From Burkholderiaceae bacterium (lineage in GTDB: Bacteria; Pseudomonadota; Gammaproteobacteria; Burkholderiales; Burkholderiaceae_C), in NCBI GenBank assembly GCA_024235915.1, contig JACKLO010000021.1:40925-104924 (forward strand): DNA of 64,000 nt, written 5' to 3'. A model generated the notes under the pieces. It was given only the letters and a program-made list of their open reading frames with translations, searched no databases and was not told the DNA's origin. Below are positions 58,017 through 64,000 of this stretch, piece by piece. The position numbers were made by a program, and so were the translations under genes. Position 1 is the stretch's first letter. Each line of letters starts with the position of its first letter.

Positions 58017-58975
58017 GCCGGATTCACCCGCCAGCAGGCCGCGCGCGTGGCACCGGCGTCCATCAGTTCCGGGCGCTCGTGTCGGCAACGATCGTCCGCC
58101 TGCGGGCAGCGCGGGTTGAAGGCGCAGCCGGTGGGAATGGCGTTCAGCCGCGGCATGGCCCCATCGATCTGCAACAGGCGTTCGCGGTCCTCGTCCATCG
58201 CCGGGATCGAGCCCATCAGGCCCTGGGTGTAGGGATGCGCGGGTTGGTGGATGACCTCGTGCACCGGGCCGATCTCGGCCACACGGCCAGCATAGAGCAC
58301 CGCCACACGGTCGCAGGTCTCGGCGATCACGCCCATGTCGTGCGTGACCAGCATCACCGCCGCCCCGTGTTCCTTGCACAGCCGCTTGAGCAGCGAAATG
58401 ATCTGCGCCTGGATCGACACGTCCAGCGCCGTGGTCGGCTCATCGGCGACGATGAGCCTGGGTTCGGCCGCCAGCGCCAGTGCGATCACCACCCGCTGGC
58501 GCATGCCGCCACTGAACTGGTGCGGGTACTGGTCGATGCGCTGCTCGGCCGCCGGGATGCCGGTTTCCTGCAGCAGCTTGATCGCACGCTGCCTGGCTTC
58601 GCTTTCGCTCACCGGCAGGTGGTTGCGGATGGTCTCGATGAGCTGCCGGCCCACGGTGTACAGCGGGTTCAGCGAGGTCAGCGGGTCCTGGAAGATGGCA
58701 CCGATGCGTCGCCCGCGGATGGCGCGCATCTTCTCGCGCGGCAGGTTGTCGATGCGCTGACCTTCGAAGCGGATCTCGCCACCGGCCACACGTCCCGGTG
58801 GCTCCAACAGGCCGATGATGGCCGCGCCGGTGAGCGACTTGCCGGCTCCGGATTCACCGACCACGCCGAGGATCTCCCCCGGCTCGATCGAGAAACTCAC
58901 CTCGTCCAGCGCCAGCAGCGTGCCGCGGCGCGTGGGGAACTCCACCTTCAGGCGGTCGACTTCAAGCAATGCCAT
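58013..58975 (-). CDS. Peptide/nickel-type ABC transporter ATP-binding protein (OppD/DppD-like)
   Basis: 320 residues. Walker A Gly-Glu-Ser-Gly-Ala-Gly-Lys-Ser-Leu-Thr, Ile-Phe-Gln-Asp-Pro-Leu-Thr-Ser-Leu-Asn-Pro, signature Phe-Ser-Gly-Gly-Met-Arg-Gln-Arg and Walker B Leu-Ile-Val-Ala-Asp-Glu-Pro-Thr are clear. The C-terminal Cys-Ala-Phe-Asn-Pro-Arg-Cys-Pro is the usual oligo_HPY motif. It pairs with the OppF-like subunit. The gene starts 12 nt after the permease gene. Confidence 0.94.
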   Translation of the reverse strand: MALLEVDRLKVEFPTRRGTLLALDEVSFSIEPGEILGVVGESGAGKSLTGAAIIGLLEPPGRVAGGEIRFEGQRIDNLPREKMRAIRGRRIGAIFQDPLTSLNPLYTVGRQLIETIRNHLPVSESEARQRAIKLLQETGIPAAEQRIDQYPHQFSGGMRQRVVIALALAAEPRLIVADEPTTALDVSIQAQIISLLKRLCKEHGAAVMLVTHDMGVIAETCDRVAVLYAGRVAEIGPVHEVIHQPAHPYTQGLMGSIPAMDEDRERLLQIDGAMPRLNAIPTGCAFNPRCPQADDRCRHERPELMDAGATRAACWRVNPA

Positions 58976-58987
58976 GGGAATCCTGGT

Positions 58988-59920
58988 TCAGCGCAGACGC
59001 GGGTTCAGCGCGTCGCGCAGCCAGTCACCGAGCAGGTTCACGCTCAGCGCAATCAGCACCAGCATCACGCCGGGGAACACGGTGATCCACCATTCGCCGG
59101 AGAAGAGAAAATCGTTGCCGATGCGGATCAGGGTGCCCAGCGACGGCGACGTCGGCGGCACGCCCACACCCAGGAAGCTCAGCGTGGCCTCGGCCAGGAT
59201 GGCCTGGCCGATGTCGATGGTGGTCAGCACCAGCACCGGGCCCATGACGTTGGGCAGCACGTGGCGCCACATGATGGTGGTGTTGCCGACCCCGATCACG
59301 CGTGCGGCCTGCACGTATTCCTTGTTGCGTTCCACCAGCGTGGACCCGCGCACGGTGCGCGCGAACTTCACCCAGCCCGACAGCGCGATGGCGATGATCA
59401 GCACCGCGAAGGCCAACGTGTCGTGCGCATTGGGGAACATCGCACGGCCAACGCCGTCGATCAGCAGCGCCACCAGCAGCGCCGGGAATGACAGCATCAC
59501 ATCGCAAACCCGCATGATGAAGGCGTCGATGCGGCCACCGGCGAAGCCCGACAGCAGGCCCAGGCCCACCCCCAGCACCACCGAGGCCGCCACCGCGGCC
59601 AGGCCGACAAACAGCGAGATGCGCGCGCCGTACATGATGGTCGACAGGATGTCGCGGCCCTGGTCGTCGGTGCCGAGCAGGAAGTCGGCACTGCCGCCTT
59701 CCATCCACGACGGCGGCAGGCGCGCATTCATGAGGTCGATGGACGCCAGGTCGTAGGGGTTGTGCGGCGCGATCCACGGCGCGCCGAGCGCGCACACGAT
59801 GCACAACAGGGCCACGACAGCGGCCCCCATCGCCACCGGCGACTGCCGGAAGCTGTACCAGACGTCGCCGTCGAAGAACCTTGCGAGCGCGCCCGGAGCG
59901 GGCGCAGAAGCTTCAGCCAT
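58988..59920 (-). CDS. Peptide/nickel-type ABC transporter permease (DppC/OppC-like)
   Basis: 310 residues. Five to six membrane helices and a long N-terminal cytoplasmic part are followed by Leu-Gly-Thr-Asp-Asp-Gln-Gly-Arg-Asp, the DppC hallmark. The EAA-type coupling loop reads Glu-Tyr-Val-Gln-Ala-Ala-Arg-Val-Ile-Gly-Val-Gly-Asn, and the segment His-Val-Leu-Pro-Asn-Val-Met-Gly follows. It is the second of two permeases of an importer in the inner membrane. Confidence 0.95.
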   Translation of the reverse strand: MAEASAPAPGALARFFDGDVWYSFRQSPVAMGAAVVALLCIVCALGAPWIAPHNPYDLASIDLMNARLPPSWMEGGSADFLLGTDDQGRDILSTIMYGARISLFVGLAAVAASVVLGVGLGLLSGFAGGRIDAFIMRVCDVMLSFPALLVALLIDGVGRAMFPNAHDTLAFAVLIIAIALSGWVKFARTVRGSTLVERNKEYVQAARVIGVGNTTIMWRHVLPNVMGPVLVLTTIDIGQAILAEATLSFLGVGVPPTSPSLGTLIRIGNDFLFSGEWWITVFPGVMLVLIALSVNLLGDWLRDALNPRLR

Positions 59921-59932
59921 GGGAATGCGGGG

Positions 59933-60916
59933 TCAGTGTCCGGTGGTCGGGCGCTCGATGCGCAGGCGCGGGTCGACGGCGAAATACAGCAGGTCCACCG
60001 CCAGGTTGATGACCACGAAGATGAGCGCGATCAGGCAGAGGTAGGCGGCCATGACCGGGATGTCGGCGAACTGCACGGCCTGGATGAACAGCAGCCCCAT
60101 GCCGGGCCACTGGAACACCGTCTCGGTGACGATGGCAAAGGCGATCAGGCCCCCCAGTTGCAGGCCGGTGATGGTGATCACCGGCACCAGCGTGTTCTTC
60201 AGCGCGTGGCCGAAGTGCACCAGACGGTCAGGCAGGCCGCGCGCACGGGCGAACTTGATGTAGTCGGTGCGCAGCACCTCCAGCATCTCGGCTCGCACCA
60301 GGCGCAGGATCAGCGCCAGTTGGAAGATCGACAGCGTCAGCGACGGCAGCAGCACATGCTTGAGACCATCCACCGTCAGCAGGCCCGTGGTCCAGGTGCC
60401 CAGGGCCACCGTTTCGCCGCGGCCAAAGCTGGGCAGCCAGCCCAGCAGCACGGCGAACACCAGGATCAGCAGGATGCCGATCAGGAAGGTCGGCAGCGAC
60501 ACGCCCAGCAGCGAAGCCGTCATCACCAGTTGCGAGCCGAAGCTGCCGCGACGCAGGGCGGAGTACACGCCCAGCGGCACGCCCACGATCAACGCGATGA
60601 CTGCGGCCGTGACGGCCAGCTCGATGGTTGCCGGGAAGCGCTCGACGATCAACGCCGACACCTGCCGCCCCTGGCGCAGGCTGAGCCCGAATTCTCCTTG
60701 CACGGCGTTGCCCACGAAACGGGCAAACTGCACCGGGAAGGGCTGATCGAGGCCGAGGTCCGCGCGCAGGGCATCGCGCTGTTCGGCGGTGGCGTCCTGC
60801 CCCAGCATGCTGGCAACAGGGTCACCCACGTACTGAAAGAGCATGAACGCGATGAAGGCAACCGTGAGCATCACGATCACGGCTTGCAGCAGGCGGCGGA
60901 GGATGAAGGCGAGCAT
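59933..60916 (-). CDS. Peptide/nickel-type ABC transporter permease (DppB/OppB-like)
   Basis: 327 residues. The N-terminus Met-Leu-Ala-Phe-Ile-Leu-Arg-Arg-Leu-Leu-Gln is typical of DppB. Six helices and the EAA loop Asp-Tyr-Ile-Lys-Phe-Ala-Arg-Ala-Arg-Gly-Leu are visible. No substrate-binding protein gene is next to this transporter in the window, and a terminator lies upstream between it and the DUF3047 gene. The binding protein is probably encoded elsewhere. Substrate (di/oligopeptide, glutathione or nickel) cannot be decided. Confidence 0.95.
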   Translation of the reverse strand: MLAFILRRLLQAVIVMLTVAFIAFMLFQYVGDPVASMLGQDATAEQRDALRADLGLDQPFPVQFARFVGNAVQGEFGLSLRQGRQVSALIVERFPATIELAVTAAVIALIVGVPLGVYSALRRGSFGSQLVMTASLLGVSLPTFLIGILLILVFAVLLGWLPSFGRGETVALGTWTTGLLTVDGLKHVLLPSLTLSIFQLALILRLVRAEMLEVLRTDYIKFARARGLPDRLVHFGHALKNTLVPVITITGLQLGGLIAFAIVTETVFQWPGMGLLFIQAVQFADIPVMAAYLCLIALIFVVINLAVDLLYFAVDPRLRIERPTTGH

Positions 60917-61037
60917 CTGAACGGTTCAACAGCGGGATCCCACCGCCACCCCTCGGTGCGGATCCGCGGCGTCGCGCACCAGCAAGGTGCCGGTGGCGAC
61001 CGGACGCGCGATGATGCGCAATTCGCGTGCCGCGCGC

Positions 61038-61074
61038 AAAAGGGAAAGCCCCGAGCCGTGGCGGCTTCAGGGGC
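61038..61074 (-). terminator. Probable terminator after the DUF3047 gene
   Basis: On the minus strand the stem GCCCC-TGA-AGCC / GGCT-C-GGGGC is followed by TTTCCCTTTT. The interrupted stem and mixed T tract make it moderate, but the position 7 nt after the stop at 61081 fits. Confidence 0.7.
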
Positions 61075-61080
61075 ATCGCT

Positions 61081-61788
61081 TCAGTCGGACAGCGCGCGGA
61101 TCTCGATAGGGCCATACCAGGCCTGCGCCTGTTGCTGGGTGTTGTCGGCATCCGTCAGCACGGCCACCGACAGCAGCCGTCCCGGCGCCTCGCCGAAGGC
61201 CTGGCGGAAGTCCTCTGCCAGGTTGCGCCGGTGGTCACGCCACTGGCGCGCATGCGCCGGGCCGGCATCGAGCACGATCTTCCGGATGCGATCGGTGCGG
61301 GTGTGGACGATGGTGCGGCCCAGGTGCTCGGGACGGTTGCCGAACACGTACATCAGGGTCGCATACGGCGGGCGCTCACCACTGATGGACTCCGCGAGGT
61401 CGAACATCAGGCGGTTGCGCGCCGACAGGCGAGCATGGTCACCGTCGAAGGCAAACAGGATGCGTGCCGGCGAGTCGCCCCGGCCCGCCTCGGCCAGGTC
61501 GGCACCAGGCAGCGGGGCGTCGACCCACCAGGAGAAGCGCACCTCGCCCAGTTGATCCGCCGCCAGCGGCCAGTGACGGCGCATCAGGCTGGCAGAGCGG
61601 TCTGCCTCGGCCAGCAGCGCTGGCCGCCCTGCCTTGAGCACCTGGCGGTAATGCGTGGCCCGCTTGCCGGGTAACGGCACGGCGTGCCACCCGTCGGCGA
61701 CCGGAGGCACCGGCGGCAAGGTGGTGCAGGCCACCAGGCCAAGCAGAACTGCCCAGGCGGGCCCGTGTCGGAGCATCGTGTCTCGCAT
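61081..61788 (-). CDS. DUF3047-family lipoprotein-like protein
   Basis: 235 residues from the ATG at 61788; an ATG at 61776 is an alternative. The hydrophobic N-terminus ends in Leu-Gly-Leu-Val-Ala-Cys, consistent with a lipobox. Conserved DUF3047 motifs are present: Ala-Asp-Arg-Ser-Ala-Ser, Phe-Ser-Trp-Trp-Val, Pro-Pro-Tyr-Ala-Thr-Leu-Met-Tyr, Arg-Thr-Asp-Arg-Ile-Arg-Lys-Ile-Val, Phe-Gly-Glu-Ala-Pro-Gly and Thr-Asp-Ala-Asp-Asn-Thr. The family has no known function; the fold is probably a carbohydrate-binding-like beta-sandwich in the periplasm. Terminators on both sides suggest a separate transcript. Confidence 0.85.
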   Translation of the reverse strand: MRDTMLRHGPAWAVLLGLVACTTLPPVPPVADGWHAVPLPGKRATHYRQVLKAGRPALLAEADRSASLMRRHWPLAADQLGEVRFSWWVDAPLPGADLAEAGRGDSPARILFAFDGDHARLSARNRLMFDLAESISGERPPYATLMYVFGNRPEHLGRTIVHTRTDRIRKIVLDAGPAHARQWRDHRRNLAEDFRQAFGEAPGRLLSVAVLTDADNTQQQAQAWYGPIEIRALSD

Positions 61789-61802
61789 GAAAGCTGCGGA
61801 CG

Positions 61803-61829
61803 AAAAAAAGCCACCCCGAAGGGCGGCTT
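61803..61829 (-). terminator. Rho-independent terminator after the porin gene
   Basis: On the minus strand AAGCCGCCC TTCG GGGTGGCTT is followed by a run of T residues: a nine-pair stem with one G-T pair and a TTCG tetraloop. A second, smaller hairpin (CCGCCGAAAGGCGG) lies between it and the porin stop. Confidence 0.93.
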
Positions 61830-61861
61830 GTATTCTGGCACCCGCCTTTCGGCGGACGGCA

Positions 61862-62842
61862 TCAGAAGTTGTGCTTGATACCGACGTCGTAGCCGGTCTC
61901 GTTCGAGCCACCCACCAGCGCGCCGGTGTTGCGGACCAGATCGGCGTAAAGCGTCGTGCGCTTGCTCATGGAGTAGTGATAGCCAACGCCGAAGCCCTTG
62001 GCCGCATCCACATCCGCGGTCTTGTTCGTCAGCTTGCCGTAGCTGAAACGGAACTCGCCCGCGCCCATCGGGGCGGTGGCGGTCAGCATATACGAACGGT
62101 GGTCGTTGCCAGTCTCGGTATTGCCGGTGCCGTAGAAGCCACCGACCTTCATAAAGCCCAGGTTGTACTGGAGGTTGAAGGACATCCACTTCTCGGTGTC
62201 CGTACCCGCGTCGCCCGTCTTCTCGTAGCCGAAGGTCGCGCGCAGGGGGCCCGCCGCATAGCCAACGGCAAAGTTCAGCGGACGCGAATCCATCGCAGGA
62301 GCACTCTGCTCAGCGGTCTGGATGCCAAACGAGAAGCCACCCGCGGCCACGTTGTACGTGATCGAGTTGTCGTAGCGAACCTTGGCGATGGCACCGCCGG
62401 TGATGCTGGAATTCAGACCGCGACCAGCAGGAGCATCAAGGGTGCCGTTGACGACGGTATCCCAGCCCCACGGGTCAGCGCCCAGTTGGTTACCCAGGAA
62501 CGCGGTGCTGTACTCGCGGCCGAGAACGACCTGACCGAAGCCGCCCTTCAGGCCGACCAGCGAACGGGCACCCCACATGCGGGTGGTGATGCCCTGGCCG
62601 GCGCCCGTGTCGGCGTCGAAACGGTGCTCAATGTTGAAGATGGCCGACAGGCCGCCGCCCAGATCCTCAGAACCGCGCAGACCCAGGCGGCTGCCCGAGC
62701 CGTTGCCAAGGGACTTGGAATCGACGCCAATACCCTTACCAATCGAGAGGTCCACACGACCGTACAGGGTGACCGACGATTGGGCCGAAGCAGCACCGGC
62801 AAACGCGGTCAGCGCGGCCAGGGCGAGCAGAGATTTTTTCAT
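61862..62842 (-). CDS. Gram-negative porin (betaproteobacterial trimeric type)
   Basis: 326 residues. The signal peptide ends at Ala-Ser-Ala-Gln, and the mature start Ser-Ser-Val-Thr-Leu-Tyr-Gly-Arg-Val-Asp is the standard opening of Burkholderiales porins. Arg-Leu-Gly-Leu-Arg-Gly-Ser-Glu-Asp-Leu-Gly-Gly-Gly-Leu and the C-terminal Gly-Ile-Lys-His-Asn-Phe fit a 16-strand barrel. It lets small hydrophilic solutes cross the outer membrane. A strong ribosome binding site AGGAGA lies 8 nt before the ATG. Confidence 0.97.
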   Translation of the reverse strand: MKKSLLALAALTAFAGAASAQSSVTLYGRVDLSIGKGIGVDSKSLGNGSGSRLGLRGSEDLGGGLSAIFNIEHRFDADTGAGQGITTRMWGARSLVGLKGGFGQVVLGREYSTAFLGNQLGADPWGWDTVVNGTLDAPAGRGLNSSITGGAIAKVRYDNSITYNVAAGGFSFGIQTAEQSAPAMDSRPLNFAVGYAAGPLRATFGYEKTGDAGTDTEKWMSFNLQYNLGFMKVGGFYGTGNTETGNDHRSYMLTATAPMGAGEFRFSYGKLTNKTADVDAAKGFGVGYHYSMSKRTTLYADLVRNTGALVGGSNETGYDVGIKHNF

Positions 62843-62874
62843 TGCAATGATCTCCTAGGTTGAACAAGAGGCCC

Positions 62875-62908
62875 CGATCGACGAGGAACCCCTTCGAGGG
62901 GCTGATCG
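62875..62908 (-). other. Hairpin in the probable porin 5' leader
   Basis: Nested arms CGATC/GATCG (62875-62879 with 62904-62908) and CCCCT/AGGGG (62889-62893 with 62897-62901) with a TCG loop lie about 18 nt upstream of the porin ribosome binding site. Leader hairpins can stabilise abundant porin messages; no function is shown. Confidence 0.45.
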
Positions 62909-63042
62909 AGCCAACCTCCTCAGCGGAAGTTGAGCGTATTGCACCAGACGGTCCCCGCGAATGCCAAGCTTTGGCCCGCAAAACCCATCGGGCTGTTGTC
63001 TGGCAACAACGTGAAACGCCGCCGATTATCCTTCACCCCACC

Positions 63043-63669
63043 ATGAACGCCGACCGCCTGCTGATCAGCCTCGACCAGGCCCTGCGCACCGTCTCCGGTG
63101 CCGTGCACGCCTCCCGCCCCTGCCCGCAGCCCACCGCCACACCCGCGCAGCCGCTGTCCAACACCGAGCGGCAGTTGTCCGGGGCGCTGATGCGGGTCAA
63201 CCACGTGGGCGAGGTCTGCGCCCAGGCGCTCTACCAGGCACAGGCGCTCACCGCCCGCGACCCGGCGCTGCGCGAGCGCATGGCCCACGCCGCGCGTGAG
63301 GAGATCGACCATCTGGCCTGGACGCAACAACGGCTGGACGCCCTGGGCAGCCGGCCCAGCTGGCTGAACCCGCTGTGGTACGCCGGCGCCTTCGGCATCG
63401 GCCTGGTGGCCGGGCGCGCCGGCGACGCCGTGAGCCTGGGCTTCGTGGTCGAGACCGAACGCCAGGTGGAGCAGCACCTGGCCACCCACCTGGACCGCCT
63501 GCCGGCGGCCGACGCGGCCTCCCGTGCCGTGGTGGATGCGATGCAGGCCGACGAACGCCGCCATGCCGACGACGCGCTGGCGGCCGGCGGCGTGGCGCTG
63601 CCCGCACCGGTGCGCTGGGCCATGCGCGCCGCGGCCAGGGTCATGACGACAGTGGCGCACCGGGTCTGA
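63043..63669 (+). CDS. coq7: 2-polyprenyl-3-methyl-6-methoxy-1,4-benzoquinol monooxygenase
   Basis: 208 residues from the ATG at 63043; the frame is open upstream to 62860, but that part lies antisense to the porin leader. Di-iron ligands are visible in Val-Asn-His-Val-Gly-Glu-Val-Cys-Ala-Gln, Glu-Glu-Ile-Asp-His-Leu, Glu-Thr-Glu-Arg-Gln-Val-Glu-Gln-His and Asp-Glu-Arg-Arg-His-Ala. It hydroxylates the ring in ubiquinone synthesis at the inner membrane. The gene is divergent from the porin, with 200 bp between start codons. Confidence 0.96.
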   Translation: MNADRLLISLDQALRTVSGAVHASRPCPQPTATPAQPLSNTERQLSGALMRVNHVGEVCAQALYQAQALTARDPALRERMAHAAREEIDHLAWTQQRLDALGSRPSWLNPLWYAGAFGIGLVAGRAGDAVSLGFVVETERQVEQHLATHLDRLPAADAASRAVVDAMQADERRHADDALAAGGVALPAPVRWAMRAAARVMTTVAHRV

Positions 63670-63752
63670 CCCGCCCGCCAAGCATCGCGCCCGGCCTTCA
63701 GCCTCGCTGGCCGCGCTCGCGCTTGCAGGCGCTCGCCCCTTCGCTGGCGGCC

Positions 63753-63770
63753 GCCCCACGCAGGTGGGGC
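63753..63770. repeat. GCCCCAC hairpin between convergent coq7 and OsmC genes
   Basis: GCCCCAC, GCAG, GTGGGGC, with imperfect outer GGCC arms, lies in a GC-rich gap between convergent genes. There is no T tract. It resembles the C-run/G-run hairpin between gltB and gltD in style but is not the same sequence. Confidence 0.5.
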
Positions 63771-63782
63771 CGGCCGTCCCGC

Positions 63783-64000
63783 TCAGGCCTCGACGACCTC
63801 GAAGCTGGTGGTTACTGCCGCTGTCTTCGCCAGCATGATGGTCGCCGAACAATATTTGTCGTGCGACATCTGCACCGCACGCGCCACCGCGGCCTCGGGC
63901 ACGCCGCGGCCGGTCACAGTGAAGTGCATGCGAATGGCGGTGAAGACCTTGGGGTCCGTCTCGGCCCGGTCAGCCTGCACCTTCACGGTGCAGCCGCGCA
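63783..64000 (-). CDS. OsmC/Ohr-family protein, 5' part outside the window
   Basis: About 72 C-terminal residues are visible; the frame continues to the right edge without a start that can be fixed. The segment Val-Gln-Ala-Asp-Arg-Ala-Glu-Thr-Asp-Pro-Lys-Val-Phe, then Met-Ser-His-Asp-Lys-Tyr-Cys-Ser-Ala-Thr-Ile-Met-Leu, matches the C-terminal half of OsmC proteins, in which this cysteine is one of the two peroxide-reactive cysteines. Members detoxify organic hydroperoxides. The other cysteine may be the one in Arg-Gly-Cys-Thr near the window edge or lie outside. Confidence 0.85.
   Translation of the reverse strand, partial: RGCTVKVQADRAETDPKVFTAIRMHFTVTGRGVPEAAVARAVQMSHDKYCSATIMLAKTAAVTTSFEVVEA

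Overview
The window is high-GC DNA with dense, mostly overlapping genes. The housekeeping backbone (gltB-gltD, dgt-aroB-aroK-pilQPONM divergent from a class A PBP, cyaY divergent from lptM-lysA, a betaproteobacterial 16-strand-type porin, coq7) is the gene order expected in Burkholderiales, probably the Rubrivivax/Leptothrix/Ideonella side of the order. The genus is an inference from gene content only. No rRNA, tRNA, CRISPR array, phage or plasmid genes were seen.

Positions 1-15568 (all minus strand) form one tightly packed 13-gene operon for an exosortase A (XrtA, EpsH-type) exopolysaccharide. It runs from export lipoprotein, chain-length protein, tyrosine kinase with a Tyr/Gly tail and beta-barrel protein, through AAA ATPase, UDP-GlcNAc 2-epimerase, polysaccharide deacetylase, FemAB-like protein and glycosyltransferase, to exosortase A fused to EpsI, nucleotide-sugar dehydrogenase, MBOAT O-acyltransferase and an SGNH protein cut by the window edge. 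Epimerase, dehydrogenase, deacetylase and acetylase together suggest a modified amino-uronic-acid polymer.

Positions 15845-24023 (plus strand) are the most unusual part: an exosortase-associated acyltransferase (N-acyl amino acid synthase-like), a ThiF/E1-like adenylyltransferase, one PEP-CTERM substrate protein behind a consensus sigma-54 promoter and ending at a strong terminator, then a four-gene Lol-like cassette (LolD-like ATPase, FtsX/MacB-like permease, LolA-like periplasmic protein, outer-membrane-type protein) and a second acyltransferase. I read this as a candidate acyl-product synthesis and export module attached to the exosortase system. Positions 24381-32177 hold the initiating sugar-phosphate transferase and the regulators PrsK (kinase), PrsR (sigma-54 activator with GAFTGA) and PrsT (TPR lipoprotein), closed by a bidirectional terminator. 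PrsK/PrsR with the sigma-54 promoter gives an internally consistent regulatory loop.

Positions 32258-64000 are core functions: glutamate synthase; a RAYT-like transposase whose HUH histidines are replaced, with a repeat pair at its 3' end; dGTPase; shikimate genes; a large Ig-repeat lipoprotein inserted between pilQ and aroK; pilMNOPQ; PBP1A; a hybrid histidine kinase; frataxin; lptM-lysA; a peptide/nickel-type ABC transporter without an adjacent binding protein; a DUF3047 lipoprotein; porin; Coq7; and the 3' part of an OsmC-family gene cut by the right edge.
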